In this document: piece after piece, positions 1 through 8,021 of the stretch
Layout: every line of letters starts with the position of its first letter
Position numbering within the stretch: the stretch's first letter is position 1
NCBI GenBank assembly: GCA_003231975.1
Contig: QIKW01000163.1
Span: forward strand, 1-33,306
Origin: Acidimicrobiia bacterium
GTDB taxonomy: Bacteria; Actinomycetota; Acidimicrobiia; Acidimicrobiales; SZUA-35
Direction: 5' to 3'
DNA length: 33,306 bases
The notes under the pieces: generated by a model
What the model was told of the DNA's origin: nothing
Database searches by the model: none
Seen by the model: the letters and a program-made list of their open reading frames with translations, nothing else
Position numbers and translations under genes: made by a program

Positions 1-55
1 TCCTCGGCCTAACGGCCTCGTCTCTTCCCGAGTGTTTGTCGCTTCGCTCCAAAAC

Positions 56-70
56 TCGCCCGAGAGGCGA
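56..70 (-). terminator. possible weak terminator after the CAP-domain gene
   Basis: On the minus strand, 8 bases after the stop codon of the CAP gene, a 5-bp stem TCGCC/GGCGA with a 5-base loop is followed by GTTTT. This has the shape of a short intrinsic terminator. The stem is short and the T-run is only four bases, so termination is uncertain. A second, imperfect hairpin (CGAGT-TTT pairing with AAA-C-ACTCG) lies directly downstream. The rest of bases 1-78 shows no gene. Confidence 0.35.
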
Positions 71-78
71 TAGCCGAA

Positions 79-1689
79 CTAATCAACAGAGTATTCGGCG
101 CTGGCGGCGAGGTTGGCGGCCAGGGAGATGTCGTCGCCGTTCAGTAGAACCTCGGCCCAGTAGTCCCTGCCGCTTGGGTCTGGGCTGCGGTCGAGGAGCT
201 TGACGAACAGGGCATCCACCCTGGCCCGTCTGCTTTCCTGCGACTGATAGAAGCTTCCGGCAACCGAGCTGGTGCCCTTTTCCTCAACCTGAGCTAGCCA
301 GTAGTTGAGACCGCCCGAGTCTGGGCTGCGATACAAGAGTTCGCTGTAAAGGTCAACTAGCCAGGCGTTGTAGGAGTTGCCCTCGTTTGCGAGGTATTCC
401 GGACTGCCGTAGAACTGGGCGGCAACCTCGGCAACGGTTAGGCCGTTGCGCATCCTGTCGGCCCAGTAGGCCTTGCCGCCAACGTCGGCTGGTCGACCCA
501 ATGTGTCCAGGTACATCTGGTCAATCACGTATGCGGTCCACTCGTCGCTCTCGGCGAGGGCCAGCACGAAGGCGTAGCGAGTGGTTCCGGAATTCAGCTT
601 CATGTTCCAGTCGGCAATTTCGTTGGCGCTTGGGTAACGGCCAAGGAAGTCCTTGTATGCGTTCTTTATGAAGGGTTCGTAGTCAACGTTTGTTACCTGC
701 GCGGGTTGTTCGCCGATCACGATGACCTCGTAGGTGAAACTCTTGGTTGCACCACCGGAGCCAACCCCAGAAACTGTTACCCGATAGGTGGTGTCGATAG
801 CTGGGGATGTGTCGATCCCAACGGGCTGCCACACGATGATCGAAGATGGTGCGCCCGAGGTGCCATTGCGGAATTCAACTGGTGAACTGACGGCCTGGGT
901 GCTTCCGTCTGCGTTTACCCGGCTCATCGACACGCTGGCACTTGTGAAGTCTCCCGCCCTCAAGGCCAACGACCAGCGAGGGTAAACCACCTCGCCAGGG
1001 ACATAACCCCTTGGCGGCCAGGCAACAAAACCTTCGGCTTCGCGCAGGGCTGGTTGCGGCCCGAACACGTCGTCGAACACCCAGAGAACGTTTGAGGCCC
1101 AGCCGCCAGCAGCCGGAATGTCTCCCGTTCCCATCTGCCTGGTGGTTGGGTGAAGGATCCAGTTTCGGTGGCCGACTGGTGCGTTATTTGCGCCAGGATC
1201 GAACATATAGCCGGTGATGGCGTCGGGGCCGGTGCGGCCGAGGTAGAGGTTGGACGAACCTGCAGCAGCAGCGCCGGCCGAGGTGTAGCAGCTAAAGGAG
1301 GGGCTGGGGGTGTGGCTTAGCTGGCCCGTTTCGCTCATCATGAGCGCCGCCTGTTGGGCGCCTGCGGTGTAGGAGGCGTTCTCGGTAACACCAACGGGAA
1401 CGCCAGCCATGCCTCGGAACCAGTTGATGCGGTCGAAGATGGCGTTGCGGTAGGTCTGGGATGTGGTGCCAGAGGCACAGGTGGCGCGGTTGCCGGTCCA
1501 GCCGGGATCAGGCGTCGGTTTTGAGAACTCGGCTTGGTAGGCAGCGATCACCTGGCTCCGACTGGCGGTATCTGACCATGGGACAGAAGCATCAGCGATG
1601 GGAGGGGCACTGCCGAAGAGGAAGACAGATGCAAGAAGGATCGACGCCATGAGAACGCGGCGGGTTTGGGGCAGATTTAGCGGCAACAT
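79..1689 (-). CDS. secreted CAP/SCP-domain protein with DUF4214-like repeats
   Basis: The 536-residue protein begins with a signal peptide: basic QTRR, a hydrophobic core at about residues 13-28, and a likely AxA cleavage at ADA/SV near residue 34. Residues about 80-205 look like a bacterial CAP (SCP/PR-1) domain, with a helix reading IFDRINWFRGMAGVP, the HTPS stretch near 126 and the strand motif VGHRNWILHP at 172-181. Residues about 215-325 resemble a beta-sandwich spacer. Residues about 335-536 hold four diverged units of about 50 residues around a core such as YLDTLGRPADxGGxxYW, typical of DUF4214 domains found in secreted and surface proteins. The four units are centred near 350, 398, 454 and 500. 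Molecular function is unknown: bacterial CAP proteins are generally extracellular and not demonstrated enzymes. It stands downstream of nusB, separated by 88 bases, with no clear Shine-Dalgarno. An internal ATG at residue 14 would still leave a usable signal peptide. Confidence 0.85.
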   Translation of the reverse strand: MLPLNLPQTRRVLMASILLASVFLFGSAPPIADASVPWSDTASRSQVIAAYQAEFSKPTPDPGWTGNRATCASGTTSQTYRNAIFDRINWFRGMAGVPVGVTENASYTAGAQQAALMMSETGQLSHTPSPSFSCYTSAGAAAAGSSNLYLGRTGPDAITGYMFDPGANNAPVGHRNWILHPTTRQMGTGDIPAAGGWASNVLWVFDDVFGPQPALREAEGFVAWPPRGYVPGEVVYPRWSLALRAGDFTSASVSMSRVNADGSTQAVSSPVEFRNGTSGAPSSIIVWQPVGIDTSPAIDTTYRVTVSGVGSGGATKSFTYEVIVIGEQPAQVTNVDYEPFIKNAYKDFLGRYPSANEIADWNMKLNSGTTRYAFVLALAESDEWTAYVIDQMYLDTLGRPADVGGKAYWADRMRNGLTVAEVAAQFYGSPEYLANEGNSYNAWLVDLYSELLYRSPDSGGLNYWLAQVEEKGTSSVAGSFYQSQESRRARVDALFVKLLDRSPDPSGRDYWAEVLLNGDDISLAANLAASAEYSVD

Positions 1690-1777
1690 CGCCGTATTTG
1701 TCGTCCACTAGCGAGATAGTTCTAAATGGGACGACCGGCCCCTCCGCATAGGTCGCCTGGCCCTATTCGCATTGGCG

Positions 1778-2206
1778 TTAGGTTGGACGAAGCTCGTCGG
1801 CCAGCGCCGACAGCACACCATTCACGAAGCGACTTGATTCATCTGTGCTATATCGACCGGCGAGGTCGACCGTTTCGGACAACACCACATTGGTTGGGGT
1901 GTCGGTTGTCATGAACTCGACAACTGCCAACCTCATTAGGAGGCGGTCGATCAGAGGAAGGCGTTCGTGGCTCCACCCTCGGAGCTTTTCTGCCACCCGT
2001 TTGTCTGCTTCGTCCTTGTGGGTTTCGGCTGCATTGAGGAGCGCCTCGGCGAACGGGTCGGCGGGCAGAGTGAGGGTGGCCATGAGTTCAGCAACACTGA
2101 GAGACCGCTGCTCTCCTTCATAGGCCAATTCGATTGCTCGCTCTCGCGCTTCGCGGCGAAGCTGGGCTCGACCTATGGCAGGCCCGCCACGGCCGGTTTC
2201 AGGCAC
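1778..2206 (-). CDS. nusB: transcription antitermination factor NusB
   Basis: This 142-residue protein is NusB, which with NusE (S10) binds boxA RNA and supports rRNA antitermination. The N-terminal helix RREARERAIELAYEGEQR and the C-terminal FVNGVLSALADEL are the typical ends of the family fold, and TNVVLSETVDLAGRYSTDESSRFVNG (quoted here only as the segment around residues 104-129) is the conserved helical core. The start is a GTG that overlaps the end of efp by 8 bases, so translation is probably coupled to efp. A slightly later start is possible because the first dozen residues are not conserved in the family. It is the last gene of the aroB-M24 peptidase-efp-nusB run, as in other actinobacteria. 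Confidence 0.93.
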   Translation of the reverse strand: MPETGRGGPAIGRAQLRREARERAIELAYEGEQRSLSVAELMATLTLPADPFAEALLNAAETHKDEADKRVAEKLRGWSHERLPLIDRLLMRLAVVEFMTTDTPTNVVLSETVDLAGRYSTDESSRFVNGVLSALADELRPT

Positions 2207-2762
2207 GGGTTAGGTACTCGCCGCTTCGGGTGTCGACCTTGATCCGAGAGCCGGGCTCAACAAACAGGGGCACTTGCACTACCAGCCCGGTTTCGAGTGT
2301 TGCTGGCTTGCGGGCACCAGAAACGCGGTCTCCCTGTAGCCCAGGCTCGGTTTCGGCAATGGCAAGCTCAACCGAGGCCGGGAGGTCGGTGCCGATGATC
2401 TCGTCGCCGTAGGTCAAGATGGTGACCACCGAGTTCTCGACGATGAAGTTGGCAGCGTCTGCCATTGCGGCTTCGCTAACCGTAGTTTGCTCGAAGGTTT
2501 CGTTGTCCATAACCACATAATCGGGGCCATCGCGATAGAGGAACTGCTGCTGGCGCTTCTCGATGAACGCCCTGTCCACCTTCTCGCCTGCCCGAAACGT
2601 GCGGTCAACGACTGCGCCGGTGCGAGCGTTCTTAAGCGTTGTTCGCACAAACGCCCCGCCCTTGCCTGGCTTGACGTGCTGGAAGCTAACAACCTGCATG
2701 AGATCGCCGTCAAGATCCAGCGTCATGCCGTTCTTCAAGTCGTTGGTTGAGAAGACTGCCAT
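2199..2762 (-). CDS. efp: elongation factor P
   Basis: EF-P binds between the ribosomal P and E sites and rescues ribosomes stalled at polyproline. The 187-residue protein has the three-beta-barrel layout: the KOW-like N domain with the tip loop KPGKGGAF, and the C-terminal OB domain with ATLETGLVVQVPLFVEPG and GEYLTRA. Lys34 in the tip loop is at the position that is modified in some bacteria. No modification gene (epmA/B or earP) is seen here. I chose the ATG at 2762 because MAVFSTNDLKNGM matches the family start. The longer reading frame adds 14 unrelated residues. This start lies inside the tail of the upstream peptidase gene, so the two coding regions overlap by 28 bases. Proline-rich proteins in this same window (for example at 14726-15580 and 5720-7117) are plausible clients. 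Confidence 0.96.
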   Translation of the reverse strand: MAVFSTNDLKNGMTLDLDGDLMQVVSFQHVKPGKGGAFVRTTLKNARTGAVVDRTFRAGEKVDRAFIEKRQQQFLYRDGPDYVVMDNETFEQTTVSEAAMADAANFIVENSVVTILTYGDEIIGTDLPASVELAIAETEPGLQGDRVSGARKPATLETGLVVQVPLFVEPGSRIKVDTRSGEYLTRA

Positions 2763-3874
2763 GTTGGAACCAGGCCTTTTGGACTGAGGGTGATTGGGGT
2801 GCACCCGGTTCGGGTGACCACCACCGAATCCTCCACCCTTACCCCGCCGAAGCCGGGCAGGTAGGCGCCGGGTTCAACGGTGACCACTTGATTTGCCAGG
2901 AGGATACCCACCGAGTGAACGGACAAGATGGGTTGCTCGTGGATCTCCAGGCCGATGCCATGACCGGTGCCATGCACAAAGGCTTCGCCAAGATTCCGGC
3001 TCTTCAGAAAGTCCCGGCAGGCGCGATCAACTTCAAGCTGTTCTACCCCATCACGAACCACAGCAACCCCGGCCGCCTGAGCTTGGCGAACTGACTGGTA
3101 GAGATCGCTCTGCTCAGCCGTCGGTTCGGCCCCGCACACAAAAGTGCGGGTGATGTCGCTTCCGTAGCCTTCGATGGCTGCTCCGAAGTCGACCACAACA
3201 AGATCTCCAGGAGAGATTGTTCTGCCTGACGGACGGGCATGGGGTCTGGCGCTGTTGGGCCCCGAGGCCACGATGGTGTCGAAGCTGATTCCGTCTGCCC
3301 CAAGGTCGAACATGTGGTTCTCGAGGTCACGAGCGAAAGACCGCTCTGACATGCCTCCGCCCGCCAGGATGTTGGGAGCCGTGAGACGCAGCGCCTCGTC
3401 GGCAATTGCTGCCGCCAGTTCCAGCCGTGACTGCTCTCCCGAGTCCTTGGTTTGTCTTTGCCGGTCAATCACGTCGCCCACTGAAACCAGCTCAGCTGAG
3501 GGGAAGGCCGATGCCAGCGCCGCCAGCCGGTCAACCGTAAGGTGGTGAGACTCAATCCCAAGCCGCTTCAACGATCCAACGGCGGTTTTCAATGGCGCCC
3601 ACGGTTGGCGGGAAATCTCGACCTGGGCGTGCACTCCGGCTGCCGCCAATTCCATTGCCGCCTGTTCTTCATAGCGCCCGTCTGTGACCAAAATGCTGGC
3701 ATCGGCGGTCAGCAAGAGGTTGCCGTTCGAGCCGGTGAACCCGCTGAGCCAACGTATGTTCACTGCCTTGCTAACCACCAAGCCCTCTATGCCAAGGCCA
3801 TCGAAGGAGCTGGCCACCAGCCCGCTTCTGGCCGCAACGTCCATCTCTTTGAGAGCCCGGAAGCTGGCCCTCAC
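2735..3874 (-). CDS. M24 family Xaa-Pro aminopeptidase/dipeptidase
   Basis: This 379-residue metallopeptidase has the two-domain layout of aminopeptidase P and prolidase. The N-terminal creatinase-like domain (about 15-130) includes WLSGFTGSNG. The C-terminal pita-bread domain carries all five metal ligands: Asp in VVVDFGA, Asp in SDITRTF, His in HGTGHGIG, Glu in TVEPGAYL and Glu in VRVEDSV. It removes or splits N-terminal residues preceding proline in the cytoplasm. The GTG start overlaps the aroB stop by 4 bases (GTGA). An ATG at residue 11 is the alternative. The gene sits between aroB and efp exactly as the pepQ-like gene does in other actinobacteria. The exact specificity (PepP or PepQ) cannot be told from sequence alone, so no symbol is given. 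Confidence 0.93.
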   Translation of the reverse strand: MRASFRALKEMDVAARSGLVASSFDGLGIEGLVVSKAVNIRWLSGFTGSNGNLLLTADASILVTDGRYEEQAAMELAAAGVHAQVEISRQPWAPLKTAVGSLKRLGIESHHLTVDRLAALASAFPSAELVSVGDVIDRQRQTKDSGEQSRLELAAAIADEALRLTAPNILAGGGMSERSFARDLENHMFDLGADGISFDTIVASGPNSARPHARPSGRTISPGDLVVVDFGAAIEGYGSDITRTFVCGAEPTAEQSDLYQSVRQAQAAGVAVVRDGVEQLEVDRACRDFLKSRNLGEAFVHGTGHGIGLEIHEQPILSVHSVGILLANQVVTVEPGAYLPGFGGVRVEDSVVVTRTGCTPITLSPKGLVPTWQSSQPTT

Positions 3875-4881
3875 CGCCGCACCGCTTCCAGGGCGTCAAG
3901 CAACACCGCTGAGTCCTCAACCAGAACAGGTTCAACCCCGTTCGGTCCGTCAAGCACAAAGGTGATTCCGTCAACTGCCTTTTTGTCCCTGGCAAAGAGG
4001 GCCAAGATCTCAGCCGAGTCAAAGCCGGCGGGCACGGTTGTTGGCAGGCCGTAGTGCTCTACCACCCTGATGTGTTCTTGGACCGAGGCGGCGTCGATCC
4101 GCCCCAGTCTGTTGGCCAGTTCGGCTGCATACACCAAGCCGATGGCCACGGCTTCACCGTGGCGAAGCTCGTAGGTGCCAGCAGATTCCAGGGCGTGGGC
4201 CAAGGTGTGTCCGTAGTTGAGAACTACCCGACGGCCCCCTTCGCGTTCGTCTTCGGCAACCACAGATGCCTTGATGCGCACACAGGCAGCAACCCTTTCA
4301 TCGAGCTCCATCAGATCAAGCCTGCCGCCGCCAAGAAAGTGATACTTGGCCAGTTCGCCAAGGCCGGCCCGAAACTCACGCTCGGGCAGGGTGGCCAGGG
4401 TGTCTGTGTCGCAGACGACTGCCGCTGGTTGCCAGAACGAGCCAACCAGGTTCTTTCCTTCCGGGAGATTCACCCCGCACTTGCCGCCGATGGCTGCATC
4501 GATCTGTCCGAGCAGGGTTGTTGCCACATGTATCACCGGAATGCCGCGGTGATAAACGGAGGCGACAAAGCCGCCAACGTCGGTAACCACTCCCCCGCCA
4601 ACTGCAACCACCGCATCGTTGCGGGTTAGGCCCCACCGGGCCAGGCGAGAGGTGAGGTCGGCCACGACGTCAAGCCGTTTCGCCTGTTCGCCGTTCTCGA
4701 TCTCAAATGTCCTTTGTTCAACTCCGGAATCAACTTCAACCCCGATGCCGTCCTGGGTGATCACCGCCACTCGTTTGGCGGCGCCTGGAACCAGCTCGGC
4801 CAACCGACCGAGCGCGCCAGACCCAACGATCACCGGGTAGGAACGATCGTTGGCCAGATCGACCGTTATGACGCGCTGCAC
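3871..4881 (-). CDS. aroB: 3-dehydroquinate synthase
   Basis: AroB turns DAHP into 3-dehydroquinate, the second step of the shikimate pathway, using NAD and a divalent metal. The NAD-binding and active-site motifs are all present: VGGGVVTDVGGFVAS, TTLLGQIDAAIGGKCGVN (residues about 122-139), GELAKYHFL and the metal-site NYGHTLAHALE. The length of about 336 residues is slightly short for the family but complete. Two starts are possible: TTG at 4884 or GTG at 4881. I prefer GTG because a TAGATT box lies exactly 6 bases before it, as in leaderless actinobacterial promoters. The 33-base gap upstream separates it from the prepilin peptidase gene. In related genomes aroC and aroK sit in that place, and both are missing here. 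Confidence 0.95.
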   Translation of the reverse strand: MQRVITVDLANDRSYPVIVGSGALGRLAELVPGAAKRVAVITQDGIGVEVDSGVEQRTFEIENGEQAKRLDVVADLTSRLARWGLTRNDAVVAVGGGVVTDVGGFVASVYHRGIPVIHVATTLLGQIDAAIGGKCGVNLPEGKNLVGSFWQPAAVVCDTDTLATLPEREFRAGLGELAKYHFLGGGRLDLMELDERVAACVRIKASVVAEDEREGGRRVVLNYGHTLAHALESAGTYELRHGEAVAIGLVYAAELANRLGRIDAASVQEHIRVVEHYGLPTTVPAGFDSAEILALFARDKKAVDGITFVLDGPNGVEPVLVEDSAVLLDALEAVRR

Positions 4882-4887
4882 CAATTG

Positions 4888-4893
4888 AATCTA
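4888..4893 (-). promoter_or_regulatory. -10 box of a likely leaderless aroB promoter
   Basis: The minus strand reads TAGATT, then CAATTG (6 bases), then the GTG start of aroB. This fits TANNNT with transcription beginning at the first base of the start codon. No Shine-Dalgarno is visible. It would give aroB-efp-nusB their own promoter inside the larger co-directional block. Confidence 0.5.
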
Positions 4894-4914
4894 CCGGTGT
4901 GTCTGCTGCTTGGC

Positions 4915-5712
4915 TTAGGCCAACGCAGCCGGCGCGGTCGCTCCGATCACTATTACGGCCCCTGCAACCAGGAACGGACCGAGTGGGACCTCACCCGGTA
5001 TCCAGTCTTCGGGGTGGTGGGCAAACCGCTCTTCTGGTTGACGGCGGGCCCACGTGCGATACGCCAGGCCAATCACGCCACCAAGGAGCAAGCCGGTGAT
5101 CATGGCCCACAGCGAGAGCCGCAGGCTGTTCAGAACATCGTTGGTCATCCAGCCAACGAACAGGCCAAGGGTCGGGGCCAGCTTTACGTCGCCAAGGCCC
5201 ATTCCATCCGGATAAATCAGATGAGAGGCCAGGAAGAAGAATCCAAGAAATCCAGCGCCGGCAAAGGCGGGCCACATGCCATCGGCAAAGCCATTTGGCG
5301 TACTCAGAAGAAGGACGCCAAGGCTGCCAAGACCAAGAGCCGGGAGCGTCAGGTCATCGATCAAGAGGTGATGTTCAAGGTCGGTTACCAACAGCACGAC
5401 CAACACGGCAAAGAGGGCCAGGTAGGGCCACAACTGCCAGGTAAGGCCAAATCGCCAACCGGCAACGAAGAACATTGCCGCAGTGCTGATGTCGGTGAGC
5501 GGGTAGCGCCAGCGGGGATGGCTGGGGTTGGTGGGGCAGCGCAGGAACCAGGATCGAATGGGCACCAGCGCCGCGGTTGGCAGAGTTGCCTGACAGCGCT
5601 GGCAGCGATGAGTGAGCTTTGGCTTTTCCCTGTCAACGACGCGGTCAACGGCAATTCCCAGAAATGGGCCCGCCAGCAATCCAAGCGCAGCCAGAACCAA
5701 AGCGAACTGCAC
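4915..5712 (-). CDS. prepilin peptidase (A24 aspartic protease family)
   Basis: The 265-residue polytopic membrane protein resembles PilD/TadV-type prepilin peptidases, which cut the leader of type IV pilin-like proteins on the cytoplasmic side. About seven hydrophobic segments are seen. The two catalytic aspartates are visible: Asp111 in VTDLEHHLLID and Asp175 in GMGLGDVKLA. The N-terminal region has CQRC at about 37-40, typical of the bifunctional enzymes that also N-methylate the mature pilin, but the second CxxC is reduced to one cysteine (FLRCPTNP). The zinc-type site is therefore incomplete. No pilin or pilus assembly gene lies in the window. The GTG start is 7 bases after the stop of the DUF4388 gene, so the two are probably co-transcribed. 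An equivalent gene follows aroE in other actinobacteria. Confidence 0.88.
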   Translation of the reverse strand: MQFALVLAALGLLAGPFLGIAVDRVVDREKPKLTHRCQRCQATLPTAALVPIRSWFLRCPTNPSHPRWRYPLTDISTAAMFFVAGWRFGLTWQLWPYLALFAVLVVLLVTDLEHHLLIDDLTLPALGLGSLGVLLLSTPNGFADGMWPAFAGAGFLGFFFLASHLIYPDGMGLGDVKLAPTLGLFVGWMTNDVLNSLRLSLWAMITGLLLGGVIGLAYRTWARRQPEERFAHHPEDWIPGEVPLGPFLVAGAVIVIGATAPAALA

Positions 5713-5719
5713 GGAGGGC

Positions 5720-7117
5720 CTAGCCGTTGCTCTTGAGGTAGCGCATCAGCAGTGAACCGCCGGGCTTGGCTTCATCACTCTGGTCCTCGTCTGTGGCATC
5801 ATCGCCAGCAACAGCGGCAGGCACGGCAGCCTCGGCGGCAGCAGCAGCAACCGCAGCCCCCGGTGACTGAACCTCTGCGGCCTCGAAGGCGCCAAGCGGC
5901 AGGTTCTCGTCTTCGGAACGCCGGGTGAATGCATCTGGGATGGCAACGCCCTCGGCCGATGGCGGCACTGAAGGCGAACCGGGAACGGCATCGCCCAGGT
6001 TGCTGGCAACCACAAACGATTCTCCGGCTGCTGTGTTTGCCGCAATGGACGGCGAGGTCGGCAACGGTGGATCGACCGAGAGAGGGGGATCGACCGAGAG
6101 AGGCTGGGCCGCCCTTGTTGGCAACGGTGGGACTGCTGGGAGTGTCGTGGTCTCGGCGAATTCAGCCTCAGCAGATTTGGGGGCCCCAACAATGGCCGAG
6201 CCTGGTGGTAGGAGGCCTGCCGATGAGTCATCGAGCAACCCCGCAGCATCGATTTCGTCTACCGACGGGGGCGCTGGCCGCGGGGGAATCTGGCTCGTGG
6301 GGGCTGCGCCGATCAGTCCTTCCGGCGAAGCGTCCATCTGGCGGCCCGGGGCCAGGACATCTTGACTGGTTACCTCAAGCCCGATTTCCTCAGCAGCTGC
6401 TACCTGGGCGGCCTGAGCAGGCGTGGCGCCTGGAGGCTGCGCCTCGAACTGGGCGGGCGGCGCAATTTCTGGCGACAGATCGGTGATGGGAGCCGCGGCT
6501 ACAGCAGAACTTGGCATCTCGGCGGCAAGCACCGCGGCGGCGGCTGCGGGTCTTGGCGACAGCGGAGCAGACTCTGCCGCCCCGGTGATCCGAACCAGGT
6601 TGCGCTCAACCAGGCCCTTCACTCTTCGTGAACCGTCAACCTCGCCGAGGCCCAGCCGATCGGCCAGGACGCCAACAGGTGCACCTTCACCAATGGCAAC
6701 AATCGTTGCCCACTCTTCGGCATCAAGCGAAACCTGCGAGGTCGGAATTTGTGGTGTGAGCTCCAAGTGATGGTCGAGCGAAGGAACGACCGCCTCGATC
6801 GTTTTCCATTCGGCCAGCTGTTGGCCGGCATCAGCCATCACAACGTCGAGTTCTTGCGGATCGTCGCCTTCGACGCTGTCTCGCGCATCGAACTCGAACG
6901 AACCCTCTTGATAACGAAGCAGCTCGAAAACGATCGATCCGACCGAAGCCTCACTTGAGATTCGCTCGGCCGAACCAGATACGAGCTGCCCATCTCGAAG
7001 ATTCAGTGCCCCGGTCCCGCGATCGCCGCGAAGTTTGAGCACACCGGTCTTGCTGGCTGCAGCCAACAGGCTGAGCACTTCATCCAATGAAAAACCGTCA
7101 AGCGTTCCCTGCAACAT
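5720..7117 (-). CDS. DUF4388 domain protein with long Ala/Pro-rich linker
   Basis: Of the 465 residues, about 1-110 look like a DUF4388 (PATAN-type) domain: it begins LQGTLDGFSLDEVLSLLAAA, followed by KTGVLKLRG, then FELLRYQEGSFEF. Such domains occur in response-regulator and motility or gliding proteins. Residues about 128-178 look like a winged-helix unit (LDAEEWATIVAIGEG ... VKGLVERNLV). From about 180 to 450 the chain is low-complexity and rich in Ala, Pro, Ser and Glu, so probably disordered, and it includes an 18-base tandem repeat encoding PLSVDP twice. The last residues, SLLMRYLKSNG, are an amphipathic tail set apart from the linker and could be a docking peptide. The start has a good Shine-Dalgarno: GGAGG, 7 bases, ATG. 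Function is unknown. Its place directly before the prepilin peptidase suggests a link to pilus-like structures or surface behaviour, which is inference only. Confidence 0.85.
   Translation of the reverse strand: MLQGTLDGFSLDEVLSLLAAASKTGVLKLRGDRGTGALNLRDGQLVSGSAERISSEASVGSIVFELLRYQEGSFEFDARDSVEGDDPQELDVVMADAGQQLAEWKTIEAVVPSLDHHLELTPQIPTSQVSLDAEEWATIVAIGEGAPVGVLADRLGLGEVDGSRRVKGLVERNLVRITGAAESAPLSPRPAAAAAVLAAEMPSSAVAAAPITDLSPEIAPPAQFEAQPPGATPAQAAQVAAAEEIGLEVTSQDVLAPGRQMDASPEGLIGAAPTSQIPPRPAPPSVDEIDAAGLLDDSSAGLLPPGSAIVGAPKSAEAEFAETTTLPAVPPLPTRAAQPLSVDPPLSVDPPLPTSPSIAANTAAGESFVVASNLGDAVPGSPSVPPSAEGVAIPDAFTRRSEDENLPLGAFEAAEVQSPGAAVAAAAAEAAVPAAVAGDDATDEDQSDEAKPGGSLLMRYLKSNG
6069..6104. repeat. 18-base tandem repeat, two copies
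   Basis: Two adjacent 18-base units (6069-6086 and 6087-6104) match at 17 of 18 positions, with core GGATCGACCGAGAGAGG. On the minus strand they encode PLSVDP-PLSVDP inside the disordered linker of the DUF4388 protein. The unit length keeps the frame, so it looks like a recent slippage or duplication in a region under weak constraint. Confidence 0.9.
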
Positions 7118-7190
7118 TTCCTGGCCTCCATCTAGCCCTCGTGGCTTGCCTTTGTCTTCTTAATCGGTCGCGGGCCGAGGGATGTGAGCG

Positions 7191-8012
7191 TCAAGAAGCG
7201 CGAACAGCTTCCCCCATTAGGGCGACTGGTGCAGATGTACCAGTCCAGTGCTCAAACGCAACGGCCGCCTGATGAACCAGCATCGCCAAACCGTCGATGG
7301 TTGTCGCTCCACGCTCAGCACCGGCGGCCAACAGCCTTGTGCGCTCTGGGGTGTACACGATGTCGGCAACGATCTGGCCAGACGAGATCAATTCGGCCGG
7401 AAACGGGAGCTGGTCAGGAGCGTTCCCGCCCCTCATGCCAACCGAGGTTGCGTTGATGATGATGTCGGCTCCGGCAATGTCGGGCTGGGCGCCAACAACA
7501 ACTCGCTGATGCAGAGAGGCTGCGTCAACAGCAGCAGCATTGGTTCGATTAATCACAGCCACCCTGCCTGCCCCTGCGTTGGCCAGTGCGTGAACTATGG
7601 CCCGGCCCGCTCCCCCGGCGCCCACCACGGCGATGTTGGCGTCGGCAACCGTTACGCCTGCGGTGGCTTTCAAAGCTCTAACGAATCCCTCTCCATCGGT
7701 GTTGTCGCCAACCAACTGCTTGCCGTCACGGAAAACGCAATTAGCGGCCCCAAGGACTTGAACGGCAGTGGTTTGGCGGTCAACCGCTGCTGCCACCGCC
7801 TGTTTGTGAGGCATCGTGACGCTAAGCCCCCGAATCCCCAAGGCCCGCATGGCTTCAACAGCCTGGGCACCGCAGCCCGCAGCCACCGGGAGAGCCAGAA
7901 AAACCCAGTCCAGGCCATTGGCCTTGAACGCCGCGTTGTGGATCTGAGGTGACCGAGAGTGACTGATGGGGTAGCCAACAACCGCGGCCACTTGGGTGTT
8001 GCCTGTGATCAT
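7191..8012 (-). CDS. aroE: shikimate dehydrogenase
   Basis: AroE reduces 3-dehydroshikimate to shikimate with NADPH. The 273-residue protein shows the substrate motif ISHSRSPQIHNAAF near the N-terminus, the catalytic lysine in VTMPHKQAV, the catalytic aspartate in GDNTDGEGF, the dinucleotide-binding VVGAGGAGRAIVHAL and the later NATSVGM. The C-terminal GLAMLVHQAAVAFEHWTG is also typical. The NADP-preferring basic residue after the second strand appears as NRTN. It starts 9 bases after mltG and lies upstream of the DUF4388 gene with a 73-base gap that shows nothing beyond that gene's ribosome binding site. With aroB it is the only shikimate gene in the window. Confidence 0.95.
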   Translation of the reverse strand: MITGNTQVAAVVGYPISHSRSPQIHNAAFKANGLDWVFLALPVAAGCGAQAVEAMRALGIRGLSVTMPHKQAVAAAVDRQTTAVQVLGAANCVFRDGKQLVGDNTDGEGFVRALKATAGVTVADANIAVVGAGGAGRAIVHALANAGAGRVAVINRTNAAAVDAASLHQRVVVGAQPDIAGADIIINATSVGMRGGNAPDQLPFPAELISSGQIVADIVYTPERTRLLAAGAERGATTIDGLAMLVHQAAVAFEHWTGTSAPVALMGEAVRAS

Positions 8013-8021
8013 GGAACCAAG

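Noticed and set aside
4714-5736. 340-codon open frame on the plus strand
   Set aside because: It runs antisense through the start of aroB and all of the prepilin peptidase gene, both of which have clear catalytic motifs. Its translation is rich in Gln, Gly and Arg with no recognisable domain. It is a GC-rich antisense shadow.
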